From contig JAMBEQ010000227.1 in assembly GCA_024506175.1 (NCBI GenBank), forward strand, positions 1 through 63,726: a stretch of DNA of 63,726 nucleotides. The letters are read 5' to 3'. Numbering within the stretch: the stretch's first letter is position 1; the number at the start of each line of letters is the position of its first letter. The position numbers and the translations under genes were made by a program. Below the pieces are notes generated by a model. It saw only the letters and a list, made by a program, of their open reading frames with translations. It ran no database searches and had not been told where the DNA came from. This DNA comes from Methylocystis sp. Its GTDB lineage: Bacteria; Pseudomonadota; Alphaproteobacteria; Rhizobiales; Beijerinckiaceae. Below, piece after piece: positions 17,244 to 26,883 of the stretch.

Positions 17244-18442
17244 GGCTTCACCGCACGCCATTGCAGGACGGCCATGGCCGGATCGAGCGCATGAAAACGC
17301 CCGACCGGCCGCGCGCGCGCGATTTGCAGATGGGTAAGATCGCCGCCTCTGGCTGCGAAAGCCTGCGCGAGCAAGGATTGCGTTTCGAGCGTCACAGCAT
17401 TGACGACGATCCTGCCTTGCGATGGCAGGGCGCGCCAGGCGGCTTCGAGCGTCGCCTCATCGGCGCCGCCGCCGATGAAGATGGCGTCAGGCGCCCTTAG
17501 ATTTTCCAATGCTTGCGGCGCCGCGCCTGTGACGATCTCCAAATCGGGGACGTCCAGCGCGAGCGCATTGCGCGCAATGCGGGCGGCGCGCGTCTCGTCC
17601 CGCTCCAAGGCGATCGCATGGTTGGCGGGATGGCTCAACATCCATTCGATGGAAATCGATCCCGAGCCCGCGCCGATATCCCAAAGCGTTTCACCCTTGC
17701 GCGGCGCGAGAGCAGACAGCGTCACGGCCCGGATCTCGCGCTTGGTGAGCTGGCCGTCGTTCTCGAACCAATCGTCGGGCAAGCCGGGCGCGAGCGGAAT
17801 GACGCGCGCGCCAGCGTCCGCCATGACTTCGATCGCGACCGTATTGAGGGGTGCTATGTCGTTAAGTTGGAAAGCGTCCGCACGCGCCTCCGTGATGCGT
17901 TCGCTCGGGCCGCCCATGTGTTCGAACACGACGAGCCTCGATGCGCCCATGCCGCGTTCAGAAAGATACAGCGCGAGACGCGCCGGAGTCGTTTCGTCCC
18001 ATGAGAGCGCGATGATGCGCGCGCGCGGCTGCAGATATGGCGCAATGCGCTCGAAGGCGCGGCCGTGCAGTGAGACGAGCGCGCAATCCTGCTGGCTCCA
18101 ATTGAGCCGCGCCGCCGCGAGGGAGAAGGCCGAAGGCGAGGGAATGCAAAGGATTTCCTCACGCCCGACATGGCGCGAGATCAGATCGCCGACGCCATAG
18201 AAAAATGGATCGCCGGAAGCCAGCACGACGACCGGCTCGCCGCGCCGCGCCAATATGCGCGGGATGGAGTCCGTGAGTGGCGACGGCCATTGCAGGCGCT
18301 CGGCCTTGTTCGCCCTGACGTGCGAAAGGTGGCGCGCGCCGCCGACGATGAGCGTCGCACGTTCGATCAGCGCGCGCGCCGCGGGCGCCAGCGCCTCGAC
18401 GCCGTCTTCGCCAATGCCGATGATGGAGAGCCATTTCTCCAT
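17240..18442 (-). CDS. cobL: Precorrin-6Y C5,C15-methyltransferase (decarboxylating)
   Basis: A 400-residue fusion of the CbiE-like (N-terminal, about 1-200, tetrapyrrole methylase with GIGEDGVEAL and ASGDPFFYG) and CbiT-like (C-terminal, about 215-400, Rossmann methyltransferase with LWDIGAGSGSISIEW) enzymes. It methylates C5 and C15 and removes the C12 acetate carboxyl. Length fits CobL. It starts directly after the cobJ stop. Confidence 0.95.
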   Translation of the reverse strand: MEKWLSIIGIGEDGVEALAPAARALIERATLIVGGARHLSHVRANKAERLQWPSPLTDSIPRILARRGEPVVVLASGDPFFYGVGDLISRHVGREEILCIPSPSAFSLAAARLNWSQQDCALVSLHGRAFERIAPYLQPRARIIALSWDETTPARLALYLSERGMGASRLVVFEHMGGPSERITEARADAFQLNDIAPLNTVAIEVMADAGARVIPLAPGLPDDWFENDGQLTKREIRAVTLSALAPRKGETLWDIGAGSGSISIEWMLSHPANHAIALERDETRAARIARNALALDVPDLEIVTGAAPQALENLRAPDAIFIGGGADEATLEAAWRALPSQGRIVVNAVTLETQSLLAQAFAARGGDLTHLQIARARPVGRFHALDPAMAVLQWRAVKP

Positions 18443-19195
18443 TCATTCGGCCTTTCGCGCGGTATAGACCCAATCGCGCGCGCTTTCGCGCGTGATGCGT
18501 TTGGTGCCGCTCGCGCCGATGACGACGAGCGTCGACATGTCGATCAGCGAAACATCCACCTCGTCGAGCGTCGTGAGGATGATGTCTTCCTTCTCCCGGC
18601 CCACCGATTTCGCTAGGCCAACAAACGCCGAGCCGGGCAGGAACCGCCTCAGCAGCGCGAAAGCGTCTATAACGCGCGTGGGCCGCGCGCGAGAGGCCGG
18701 GTTGTAAAGCGCGATGACGAAATCGCCGCGCGCCGCATGTTCGAGCCGCTTCTCGACCACATTCCAAGGCTTGAGATTATCCGAAAGCGAGATGGCGCAG
18801 AAATCATGGCCGAGCGGCGCGCCGAGACGCGCGGCCGCCGCCTGCATGGCGGAGACGCCAGGAACGACGCGAATATCGAGGTCGCGCCATTCCTTGGGCC
18901 CGTGATCGACGGCTTCCAACACGGCCGCGGCCATGGCGAAGACGCCCGGATCGCCGCCGGATACGACGGCGACGTTGCGTCCTTGCGCCGTGCGCTCCAA
19001 CGCCTCGCGCGCGCGGTCGATCTCTACGCGATTGTCGCTGGCGATGCGGGTCTGGCCTTCGCGCATCGGCACGCGCGCGACATAGGGTTCGTAACCGATG
19101 ATGTCTTGCGCCTGCGCCAGCGCCTCTTGCGCTTCGAGCGTCAGCCAGCGTTCATCAGCGGGCCCGAGGCCAACGATGTAGAGGACGCCGCTCAT
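18443..19195 (-). CDS. cobJ: Precorrin-3B C17-methyltransferase
   Basis: A 250-residue tetrapyrrole methylase. It contains VGLGPADERWLTLEAQEAL, the SAM-binding VVSGGDPGVFAMA, VVPGVSAMQAAAARLGAPLGHDF (in two adjacent blocks) and ISLSDNLKPW, all diagnostic of CobJ/CbiH. It contracts the ring while methylating C17. It overlaps cobI by four bases. Confidence 0.95.
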   Translation of the reverse strand: MSGVLYIVGLGPADERWLTLEAQEALAQAQDIIGYEPYVARVPMREGQTRIASDNRVEIDRAREALERTAQGRNVAVVSGGDPGVFAMAAAVLEAVDHGPKEWRDLDIRVVPGVSAMQAAAARLGAPLGHDFCAISLSDNLKPWNVVEKRLEHAARGDFVIALYNPASRARPTRVIDAFALLRRFLPGSAFVGLAKSVGREKEDIILTTLDEVDVSLIDMSTLVVIGASGTKRITRESARDWVYTARKAE

Positions 19196-19956
19196 GGACG
19201 GCGGCCCTGGCCCGGCACGAGCGCCATGGAGAAATAGGGGGCTTCGTCGCCGCTTTTTTCAGCGAAGGGCATGATCTTTTCGCCGGCCATGGCGCCGCGT
19301 TCGACGTAGATGGCGCGCGAGACGACGCCGGCGCGTTCCATCGCGCGACGCAGCTTCGGGAAATTTCCGCCGAGCTTCATGACGACCGCCGCATCGGTCG
19401 TCGCCAGACGTTGCGCCAGCGTGTCCTCATCGAGCGTTGCCGGCATGACGGTGAGAATATCGTCGCCCCATGTCATGGGTTGGCGCGCGGCGGCGAAACA
19501 GCCCGACATGCCAGAGACGCCTGCGCAGACCTCGACGCGAAAGCGGCCCTCGAGCCGGACGAAAATATGCATGAAGGAGCCGTAGAGGAACGGATCGCCT
19601 TCGCAGAGCAACGCCACGTCGCGCCCCTCTTCGAGCACGGCGGCGATGCGTTGCGCGCTTTCCTCGTAGAAGCTCGCGAGCGTTGAAACATAATCGGGCG
19701 CGTCGAAAGCGATCTCTGTCGTGATGGGGTAGAGGAGCGGCAGCTCCTCGTAGCCTTTCGAGAAATAGCGCTCGGCGATCGTGCGGGCGTGGCTCACGCG
19801 ACCACGCTTGGCGAAATAGGCGATCGTCTTCGCTTCGCCGATAAGGCGCGCCGCTTTCACTGTGACGAGTTCCGGGTCGCCGGGGCCGAGCCCGATTCCG
19901 ACCAACGCGCCAAGCGTCGCCGCGCCTTGCGAAGAGATTGCGGGGCGCGCGTTCAT
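19192..19956 (-). CDS. cobI: Precorrin-2 C20-methyltransferase
   Basis: A 254-residue tetrapyrrole methylase that methylates C20 of precorrin-2. It contains GIGLGPGDPELVTVKAARLI (start of the SAM-binding domain), LLCEGDPFLYGSFMHIF and VCAGVSGMSGCFAAARQPM, as in CobI. It overlaps cobH upstream by four bases and cobJ downstream. Confidence 0.95.
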   Translation of the reverse strand: MNARPAISSQGAATLGALVGIGLGPGDPELVTVKAARLIGEAKTIAYFAKRGRVSHARTIAERYFSKGYEELPLLYPITTEIAFDAPDYVSTLASFYEESAQRIAAVLEEGRDVALLCEGDPFLYGSFMHIFVRLEGRFRVEVCAGVSGMSGCFAAARQPMTWGDDILTVMPATLDEDTLAQRLATTDAAVVMKLGGNFPKLRRAMERAGVVSRAIYVERGAMAGEKIMPFAEKSGDEAPYFSMALVPGQGRRP

Positions 19957-20585
19957 TCGGCGTCGCTCGCAAGCGCGTTGATGGCGGCGGCGGCCATGGC
20001 GCTGCCGCCCTTACGGCCTTTCACGATCGCGTAAGGCACGCGCCCGTCTGTGGCGAGCGCCTCTTTCGATTCCGCCGCGCCGACGAAGCCGACCGGCATG
20101 CCGATCACCGCCGCGGGACGCACGGCGCTTTCATTCAGCATTTCGAGGAGGCGGAATAGCGCAGTCGGCGCATTGCCGATCGCAACCACCGCGCCATCCA
20201 GCCGGTTGCGCCAAAGCTCCATCGCGGCGGCGCTGCGCGTCGCGCCGAGCTCCGCAGCCAGCGTCGCGACGACGGGCTCTGCGAGGGTGCAGACGACGGG
20301 ATTCTTTGCCGGCAGGCGCGCGCGCGTCACGCCATGGGCGACCATATTGGCGTCGCAGAGAATAGGCGCGCCCTTGCGCAGCGCGGCTTTCGCCTCTGTC
20401 ACGAAAGTTGGCGAGAATTCTATATCGTCGGCGAGCTCCACCATGCCGCTGGCGTGGATCATGCGCACGGCGACCTTCTCTTGCTCCGGCGTGAAGCGCG
20501 CGAGATTGGCCTCGGCGCGGATGATCGCAAAAGAGCGCTTGTAGATCGCCGCGCCGTCGCGGATGTAGCTCAATGCGTCGGACAT
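19953..20585 (-). CDS. cobH: Precorrin-8X methylmutase
   Basis: A 210-residue enzyme that moves the methyl group from C11 to C12 to give hydrogenobyrinate. The catalytic-histidine motif RMIHASGMVEL lies near residue 40, and PVGFVGAAESKEAL and the GRKGGSAMAAAAINAL tail match the family. ATG 20585 is the start. The much longer open frame upstream overlaps cobG and is not used. It overlaps the cobG end by 16 bases. Confidence 0.95.
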   Translation of the reverse strand: MSDALSYIRDGAAIYKRSFAIIRAEANLARFTPEQEKVAVRMIHASGMVELADDIEFSPTFVTEAKAALRKGAPILCDANMVAHGVTRARLPAKNPVVCTLAEPVVATLAAELGATRSAAAMELWRNRLDGAVVAIGNAPTALFRLLEMLNESAVRPAAVIGMPVGFVGAAESKEALATDGRVPYAIVKGRKGGSAMAAAAINALASDAE

Positions 20586-21856
20586 GGATGTTCCTTTGCG
20601 CGCGCAATGAGCGTTTTCTCGATTGCGCTGATGTCGAGCCCAGTGCGCTGCGGCGCATCGTTGGCGCAGCCTTGCTCGACAAGATCGAACCGGCCGCCAT
20701 TGGCGACGAGCGTCACGGGCGCGCTTTTTGGATGGGCGCAGCCTTTCGCACAGCCGGAGATGTGCAGGCCGACGCCATCTAGGCCCGCAAGCTTTTGCGC
20801 CAGCGGCGCGAGCCGCGCAAGAGCCCCTCGCGTGTCTCCCTGCGCCTGGGGACATTCCGGCGCGCCGGGGCAGGCGACGACAGAGAGGCGTGGGTCCTCG
20901 TGTGAGACGATGAGGCAAAGCGCGCGGGCGGCGTCCACAATGCCCTGCGCCGCCTCGGCGTTTCCAGTCGGAATCAGAGCGGCGCGCCAGGGCGTGAGGC
21001 GCACTTCGCCGATACCGATCGCCTCGGCCAGCGCGGCGAGTTGCGCAAGCTCAAAGGCCCGCCAACGGCCGGAAGGCGCCGCGGCCCCAGCGAAAAAGAG
21101 GCGACCCGTTTGCCGGGCGCCCAGAAACGGGGCCGGAGGGGCTTTGGGGCGCCGCGCGGCGAGGGCGCTTGCGAGCCGCGCCATACCGAGCACGCGTTCG
21201 GCGCCGAGCGCCGCGACAAGCCGCCTCATGCGCCGAAGCTCAAAGGCGCCATCGCGCAGCGTGACGAAAGCGCGCGCAAGCTTCAACGCCGCGTCTATGG
21301 CTTCCGTCAGCTCCACAAGGATTACGAGGTCGTCGGGGCCTGCGATTCTAAGCTCGACGCAATCGCTATGCGCTGGCCCAACGAAAATATCCGCTTCGAT
21401 ATCGCAAAGCGGCAACGGGCTTCCGTCGTCGATCGCGAAGAGGAATTTTGCGGGCAGGGCGCGAAGCGCCTCGTCGGCCTCGATGGCGCCCGCCAGTTTT
21501 CGCGCTATCGCGTTCGCGTCGAAGGCCGCGTGTCCATCGAGGCCCGCGAGAGGAGAGGCGACGATGTTTGTTACGCGCTCGGCCTCTGCGTTGCGCGGGA
21601 GAAGCCCCGCCGCCTCCAGCCTCGGCAGCGCTTCGCGGATTGTCGCTTCGCTCAAGCCCCGGAGCTGCAGTTGCGCGCGCTGCGAGAGATCGACGAAACC
21701 ATTGCCTAAGTCCTCGGAAATTGCAGCTACAGTGGCAAGCTGAGCGGCGCTTATGCGCGAGCCAATCGTCTTGGCGCGGATCAGCAGCCCGTCATTGCTC
21801 GCCATGGGGCGAAAGGCGCCCGGACACCAGCCTCTGATCTCAGGCGTCTTCGGCAT
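20570..21856 (-). CDS. cobG: Precorrin-3B synthase (oxygen-dependent, sulfite-reductase-like)
   Basis: A 428-residue nitrite/sulfite-reductase-fold enzyme that hydroxylates C20 of precorrin-3A using O2, which marks the aerobic cobalamin route. The N-terminal WCPGAFRPM-DGLLIR block is typical of CobG. The [4Fe-4S] cysteines lie in VACPGAPECPQAQ and HISGCAKGCAHP. It overlaps cobN by 17 bases and cobH by 16. Confidence 0.94.
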   Translation of the reverse strand: MPKTPEIRGWCPGAFRPMASNDGLLIRAKTIGSRISAAQLATVAAISEDLGNGFVDLSQRAQLQLRGLSEATIREALPRLEAAGLLPRNAEAERVTNIVASPLAGLDGHAAFDANAIARKLAGAIEADEALRALPAKFLFAIDDGSPLPLCDIEADIFVGPAHSDCVELRIAGPDDLVILVELTEAIDAALKLARAFVTLRDGAFELRRMRRLVAALGAERVLGMARLASALAARRPKAPPAPFLGARQTGRLFFAGAAAPSGRWRAFELAQLAALAEAIGIGEVRLTPWRAALIPTGNAEAAQGIVDAARALCLIVSHEDPRLSVVACPGAPECPQAQGDTRGALARLAPLAQKLAGLDGVGLHISGCAKGCAHPKSAPVTLVANGGRFDLVEQGCANDAPQRTGLDISAIEKTLIARAKEHPCPTH

Positions 21857-24800
21857 GGCGCCCTCCGACGTTCATCAGCACGTCGCGCACGCTGTTGCGA
21901 CCTGTCCGCCACAGTTTGCGCTCGAGCGCTTCGTTGAACACATGCGCAATCGCTTCCAAAGCGCGCGGGTTTTGGCGCGCGAGAAACGCGCGCACCTTGT
22001 CGTCGCCGAGCGTCGCCGAAAAGGCGAGGTCGAATTGCGCGTCGCTGACAAGCCCGCTCGTCGCCGCAAAGGCGTAGAGATTGTCGATTCCTTCCGCGAT
22101 CTCCGCCCCGCCGCGGTGGCCGTGGCGCATCTGGCCTTCGAGCCAGCGCGGATTGGCGAGACGCATGCGCAGCACGCGCGCGATCTCGTCCTGCAAAGGG
22201 CGGGCGCGCAAACGCTCGGGGCGCGTCACATCGAGATGCACGAAATCAGCCTTGCCGCCGAGCATTTTATTGGCGGCCGCGAAGCCGCCCTCGAAATCGG
22301 CGAACGCGGGGCCTGTCAGCACGTCGACTTCCGCCATGTCCTGCACATGCACATGCGCGTCGGCGCGCGCGACCTGCGCGCTGAAGGCGTCATAGGCCGG
22401 CGCGCTCTCGCCCGCGCGATCGAGCGCATGGCCGCCCGCTTGCAGATAGGCCGCGCCAAGATCGTCGCGCGAGGCCCATTCGCCGCGAATGATCCTGTCG
22501 CTGACGCCCAGCCCATAGCTTCCCTGCGCCGCGCCGAAGATGCGCGTGAGGTTGTGCGCTTCCTTGAGCGGATTGAACGCTGGATCTTCGTCGAGCGTCG
22601 CCACCGCGCGCACGGCGTCGTCGAAGAGTGCGATGAGGTTTGGAAACATGTCGCGGAAAAGCCCCGAGACATGCAGCGTGACGTCCACCCGTGGGAAGTC
22701 GAGCTTCGCCTGCGGCAAGATTTCAAAGCCGATGACGCGCGCGCTCGCATGATCCCATCTCGGCATGACGCCGAGAAGCGCGAGCGCCTGAGCGAAATCC
22801 TCGCCGCCTGTGCGGATCGTGGCGCTGCCCCAGAGGTCGAGCATGATATGGCGCGGAAATTCCCCATGCATCTGGGCGTGGCGCGTCATCACCTCATGCG
22901 CGGCGCGGCGGCCGATGTCATTGGCGGTTTGCGTCGGCGCGTGGCGCGGATCGATGCAAAAAAGATTGCGTCCCGTGGGGATGACGTCGGCGCGGCCGCG
23001 AGAGGGGGCGCCGGCTGGGCCAGGCTCGATAAAGCGTCCCGCAAGCGCTGCGATGAATGCATGGCGTTCGGTCGCCGCGCATTCGTTGCGCGGGGCGTCG
23101 GGGTCGGCGCGCCCGAAGACATGAAGGCCGTCGCCGATGCGCATTTCCTTGAGATCACACATCCAGGCGTCGAGACGCGCCAGCGTTTCGGCGATGTCGG
23201 TTTCGCGCGTGACGCCGCATTCCTGCGCGAGGCCGCTGCGTTCGGCTTGATCCACAATGGCGCCCGCTATCAGCTTGGCGCGGCGCGGATCGAGCGACGC
23301 CGCGCTCGCATATTCGTCAAGCAGCGCCTCGATCGCGGCGGCGGAGTCGTAGAGTTCAGCCTCGGCGAGCGGCGGCGTCAGATGCCCAATCGTCACGGCG
23401 CTTGTTCGGCGCTTGGCTTGCGCGGCCTCGCCGGGATCGTTGACGATGAAGGGATAGATGAGAGGCGTCGATCCGAGCACGACTTCGGGCGCGCATTCCT
23501 CAGAAAGCATAACCGATTTGCCGGGCAGCCATTCGAGCGTGCCATGGGCGCCGAGATGAATGAGCGCGTCTATTTTGCGGATGTGACGAAGCCAGAGATA
23601 GAAGGCGACATAGGCGTGGCGCGGCGGCCGATGCGTGTCGTGATAGGACTCGTAGCGCTCCGCGCGCGCGCCGCGATCCGGTTGAAGAGCGATGACGAGG
23701 TTGTCTTTCACAATGCAGGAAAAACGAAAGTTGCCGCCGACCACGTTTGGATCGTTTTGCGCAACGCCCCAGGTTTCGTTGAGGTTGGCGACGAACCTTG
23801 ACGGGAGTTTCTGGAGCAGGCGCGCGTAATCCGACGCCGGAAATTCGATAATATGCGCATGCTTCTCCAATGCGCGAACGATTTGGTTGCGCTGGGCTGC
23901 TTCACCTTCGGCACGCGATGACGGGAGAGCGTCGAGTGCATAGCCGGCGTCGCGCAGCGCTGCGATAATCTCATGGACGCTCGCTTCCGCATCCAAGCCA
24001 ATCGCATAGCCGCTGCGTCCGCGGCGCGCGGGGTAGTCGGAGAGAATGAGCGCGAGGCTTTTCTCGGCGTTCGCTTTGCGGCGCAGGCCCGCCCAATTCG
24101 CTGCAAGATCGGCGACGAAAGCGATACGCGAGGGCTCGGGCGCGTGGCGGGGCTCGTCCAGCTCGGCGGCGCCGCGCGGCCCCATTTCCTTGAAGGAAAT
24201 AGCGCGCGTGAAGATGCGGCCGTCGACTTCCGGCAGCACGACGTTCATTGCGAGATCGGCGCCATTGGCCCCGCGCGCCGACGCTTCCCAGGCGTCGCGC
24301 GTGCAGGTGGCGAGCGCGACTTGCAAGACCGGCGCATCGGCGCGGTCGAGCACGCAGCCCTCGTCGCGGCGCGCCGAGAAGGCTGTGGCGTTGAGGATGA
24401 CATCTGGCGCGAAGGCGTCCAGCGCTTGCGCCACGAAGGCTTCGCTCTCATTGTCCTTCAGGCTCGCGACATATAGCGAGTCGACCGCAAAACCGCGTTC
24501 GAAGAGAGCGTCTGCCAGAGCCGCGATCGGCGCGGCGTCATCGGCGAGATAAGACGAACGATAAAAGACGATCGAGGCGCGCGGCGCCCCGTCCTGCGCC
24601 GGGCGGCAGGCTTCCTCGTAGCGGCCGGCGTTGGCGACCGGGACGCTCTCTCGCCAGTCGGCGGGACGCCCCGCGAGCGTCGACGTATAGCCTAGGAACG
24701 AGCGCAGATTTTCAGGCCCGCCGTCCTGAAAGAAGCGCCAGATGCGGTTGAGCGCCTTGGCGTCGAGCGTCGAGGCTTGCGAAAGACGCTGATCCTCGAC

Positions 24801-25154
24801 CGTGTCGCCGGGCACAATCGCAAGCGCGATTCCATGCGCGCGCGCGAGGCTTTCGAGCTGGTCGACGCCATAGGCCCAGTAGTCCTTGCCGCCCAAGAGG
24901 CGCACGACGATCAGCCTCGCATGTCGCACCACCTCGTCGAGATAAAGGTCGACGGAGTAGGGATGTTTGAGTTGCGTCAGCGACGCGCAGCGTAGACTCG
25001 CGCGCGGCGCTTCCTCGAGCCCGTGCAGCCGCGCGAGCAGGCGCAGCTCCGAGTCGGAGAAGGACAGGAAGACCAAGTCGGCCGGCGTCTGGCCGAGATC
25101 CATCGCCGCGCCGGCGTCGTCGAAACTATGGAGATCGCGCGGCAGGAGATGCAT
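21840..25154 (-). CDS. cobN: Cobaltochelatase large subunit
   Basis: A 1104-residue H-subunit-type chelatase that inserts Co(II) into hydrogenobyrinate a,c-diamide together with CobS and CobT (chelatase), which are not in the window. Family blocks are seen throughout: NVVGGNFRFSC, HLGAHGTLEWLPGKSVML, PFIVNDPGEAAQAKRR, MLDLWGSATIRTGGEDFAQ and AQGSYGLGVSDRI. It is somewhat shorter than many CobN proteins (about 1200-1300 residues). It follows cobW by 9 bases. Confidence 0.95.
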   Translation of the reverse strand: MHLLPRDLHSFDDAGAAMDLGQTPADLVFLSFSDSELRLLARLHGLEEAPRASLRCASLTQLKHPYSVDLYLDEVVRHARLIVVRLLGGKDYWAYGVDQLESLARAHGIALAIVPGDTVEDQRLSQASTLDAKALNRIWRFFQDGGPENLRSFLGYTSTLAGRPADWRESVPVANAGRYEEACRPAQDGAPRASIVFYRSSYLADDAAPIAALADALFERGFAVDSLYVASLKDNESEAFVAQALDAFAPDVILNATAFSARRDEGCVLDRADAPVLQVALATCTRDAWEASARGANGADLAMNVVLPEVDGRIFTRAISFKEMGPRGAAELDEPRHAPEPSRIAFVADLAANWAGLRRKANAEKSLALILSDYPARRGRSGYAIGLDAEASVHEIIAALRDAGYALDALPSSRAEGEAAQRNQIVRALEKHAHIIEFPASDYARLLQKLPSRFVANLNETWGVAQNDPNVVGGNFRFSCIVKDNLVIALQPDRGARAERYESYHDTHRPPRHAYVAFYLWLRHIRKIDALIHLGAHGTLEWLPGKSVMLSEECAPEVVLGSTPLIYPFIVNDPGEAAQAKRRTSAVTIGHLTPPLAEAELYDSAAAIEALLDEYASAASLDPRRAKLIAGAIVDQAERSGLAQECGVTRETDIAETLARLDAWMCDLKEMRIGDGLHVFGRADPDAPRNECAATERHAFIAALAGRFIEPGPAGAPSRGRADVIPTGRNLFCIDPRHAPTQTANDIGRRAAHEVMTRHAQMHGEFPRHIMLDLWGSATIRTGGEDFAQALALLGVMPRWDHASARVIGFEILPQAKLDFPRVDVTLHVSGLFRDMFPNLIALFDDAVRAVATLDEDPAFNPLKEAHNLTRIFGAAQGSYGLGVSDRIIRGEWASRDDLGAAYLQAGGHALDRAGESAPAYDAFSAQVARADAHVHVQDMAEVDVLTGPAFADFEGGFAAANKMLGGKADFVHLDVTRPERLRARPLQDEIARVLRMRLANPRWLEGQMRHGHRGGAEIAEGIDNLYAFAATSGLVSDAQFDLAFSATLGDDKVRAFLARQNPRALEAIAHVFNEALERKLWRTGRNSVRDVLMNVGGRHAEDA

Positions 25155-25163
25155 TCGCGCCCC

Positions 25164-26198
25164 TCACGGCTGCGCCAGCAGCGCGGCGATCGACTCGCGG
25201 TCGAGTCCCTTTTCGCCGATCACGACGAGACGGCTCGCGCGTTCTTCGCCAGACTTCCACGGACGGTCGAAATGATGCTGAACGCGCGCGCCGACGCCCT
25301 GCACGAGAAGACGCATCGGCTTGCCCGCGACCTCAACAAAGCCTTTCACGCGCAGCACGTCATGCGCGCGCGCCGCTTCAATAAGTTTGGAAACGAGCGC
25401 GGCGGGATCGGAGACGGCGGGAATGCTCAAGACGAAACTGTCGAAGTCGTCGTGGTCGTGCTCGGTCTCGGCGTCGTGATGCGAGGGGCGGTTCGTAAGA
25501 TCGTCCTCCGCCGCCGCGGCAAGGCCGAGCAGCACGAGCGGATCAACGCGCCCCTCGCGAGCGCGCACGACCTTCACGCTCTCGCGCCCGCCTTGCGCCA
25601 ATTGCGCTGCGACCGCCGCTTCTTCGGCCTCGTTGAGCAGGTCGGTCTTATTGAGGATCACGAGATCGGCGCAGGCAAGCTGGTCTTCGAAAACTTCTTC
25701 GAGCGGATTGTGGTGGTCGATCGTCGCGGCGTCCGCGCGTTCCCGCGCAATTGCGTCGAGATCGTCCGCGAAACGGCCTTCCGCGACCGCCTTGCCGTCG
25801 ATGACCGCAATCACGCCGTCGACGGTGAGCTTCGAGCGGATCGCAGGCCAGTAGAAAGCTTTCACCAAAGGCTTCGGCAGCGCGAGGCCGGAAGTCTCGA
25901 TGATGATGTGGTCAGGCCGCTTCTCATGCGCGAGCAGCGCCTCGATCGCCGGGACGAAGTCGTCGGCCACTGTGCAGCATAGGCACCCGTTCGCAAGCTC
26001 GACGATGTTTTCCTCTGGGCAGTTTTCGACGCCACAGGCGCGCAAGATCTCGCCATCGACGCCGACGTCACCGAATTCGTTGATCACGAGCGCGAGTCGC
26101 CGGTCGCGCGCATTCTCCAGCACATGGCGGATCAGCGTCGTCTTGCCGGCGCCGAGGAAGCCGGTGATGATTGTGGCCGGTATCTTGGCGGCGCTCAT
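25164..26198 (-). CDS. cobW: CobW-family GTPase (cobalamin-linked metallochaperone)
   Basis: A 344-residue G3E P-loop GTPase. Walker A GFLGAGKT is at residues 13-20, the CxCC metal-binding motif GCLCC at 71-75, NKTD in the G4 box, and a histidine-rich stretch (HHDAETEHDHDD) before the C-terminal CobW domain. CobW is thought to deliver cobalt to the CobN chelatase, and the gene order cbtB-cbtA-cobW-cobN fits this. ATG 26198 overlaps the cbtA stop. Confidence 0.94.
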   Translation of the reverse strand: MSAAKIPATIITGFLGAGKTTLIRHVLENARDRRLALVINEFGDVGVDGEILRACGVENCPEENIVELANGCLCCTVADDFVPAIEALLAHEKRPDHIIIETSGLALPKPLVKAFYWPAIRSKLTVDGVIAVIDGKAVAEGRFADDLDAIARERADAATIDHHNPLEEVFEDQLACADLVILNKTDLLNEAEEAAVAAQLAQGGRESVKVVRAREGRVDPLVLLGLAAAAEDDLTNRPSHHDAETEHDHDDFDSFVLSIPAVSDPAALVSKLIEAARAHDVLRVKGFVEVAGKPMRLLVQGVGARVQHHFDRPWKSGEERASRLVVIGEKGLDRESIAALLAQP

Positions 26199-26863
26199 GC
26201 GGTCTCCGTTTCGTCTTGCGAGACGAGGCGCCACGCCAGGCCGGCGAGCGCGCCGGCGAGCACCCAGCAAAGCCCCTGCACGGTAAGCGATGCGGCTGCG
26301 AAGCGCGCGGCGAGCTCCGCCGGAACCGTGCTTTCGGGCGCGGCCGGGGTCGGCCAAAAGAATTGCGGCGCGACGATCAGCGCGGCGCCGAAAAGTTTGG
26401 CGGCCGTCGCCTCGAGGCGCAGCAAGGCGAAGAGGCCGGCGCCTGTGGAGGCGGCGGTTGCGACCCACCAGATCTGGCGCCCGGCGAGATCGGTCTCGGC
26501 GGCGCCCGGCAATTGCGGCGCAAGGCCGAGGCTCGTCGCCAGCCCGGTTGCGGCGAAAGCGCAGGCGCCCCAGAGCGCGGCGCGTCGCGGGCCGATCGCC
26601 TCTCCCGAAAAGAGCATGCCCGCCAGCAGGATCAGCGCATAACCCGTCGAGACGGCGACTGTCGCGAGACTTGTCGCCGCGGTGCGGGACAGGCCTTCCC
26701 AGGCTGGGCCCGCCGCTTCCGCAGCGTCATGCGCATGCTGCGCCGTCTCATACACCTCGGCGGCGAGGATGAGGGGGGTCGTCGTGACGTGCTGCAGACC
26801 CGCAACAGCCAAGCCTGCAACGACGCCGGCGATGAGGCCGGCCGCCAAAAGGCGCGTGATCAC
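26195..26863 (-). CDS. cbtA: Cobalt transporter subunit CbtA
   Basis: A 222-residue integral membrane protein with about six hydrophobic segments. The N-terminus (LLAAGLIAGVVAGLAVAGLQ, then TTPLILAAEVYE) and the conserved tryptophan/glycine-rich helices match CbtA, the predicted energy-independent cobalt permease partner of CbtB found under cobalamin riboswitches in proteobacteria. It lies 20 bases after cbtB. Confidence 0.9.
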   Translation of the reverse strand: MITRLLAAGLIAGVVAGLAVAGLQHVTTTPLILAAEVYETAQHAHDAAEAAGPAWEGLSRTAATSLATVAVSTGYALILLAGMLFSGEAIGPRRAALWGACAFAATGLATSLGLAPQLPGAAETDLAGRQIWWVATAASTGAGLFALLRLEATAAKLFGAALIVAPQFFWPTPAAPESTVPAELAARFAAASLTVQGLCWVLAGALAGLAWRLVSQDETETA

Positions 26864-26883
26864 GGGTCGCGTGGAGTGCGCGA

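Noticed and set aside
21753-23801. 682-codon open frame antisense to cobN
   Set aside because: Antisense to a well-supported gene, with composition typical of GC-rich shadow frames (Arg, Ala, His rich) and no family motif or ribosome binding site.
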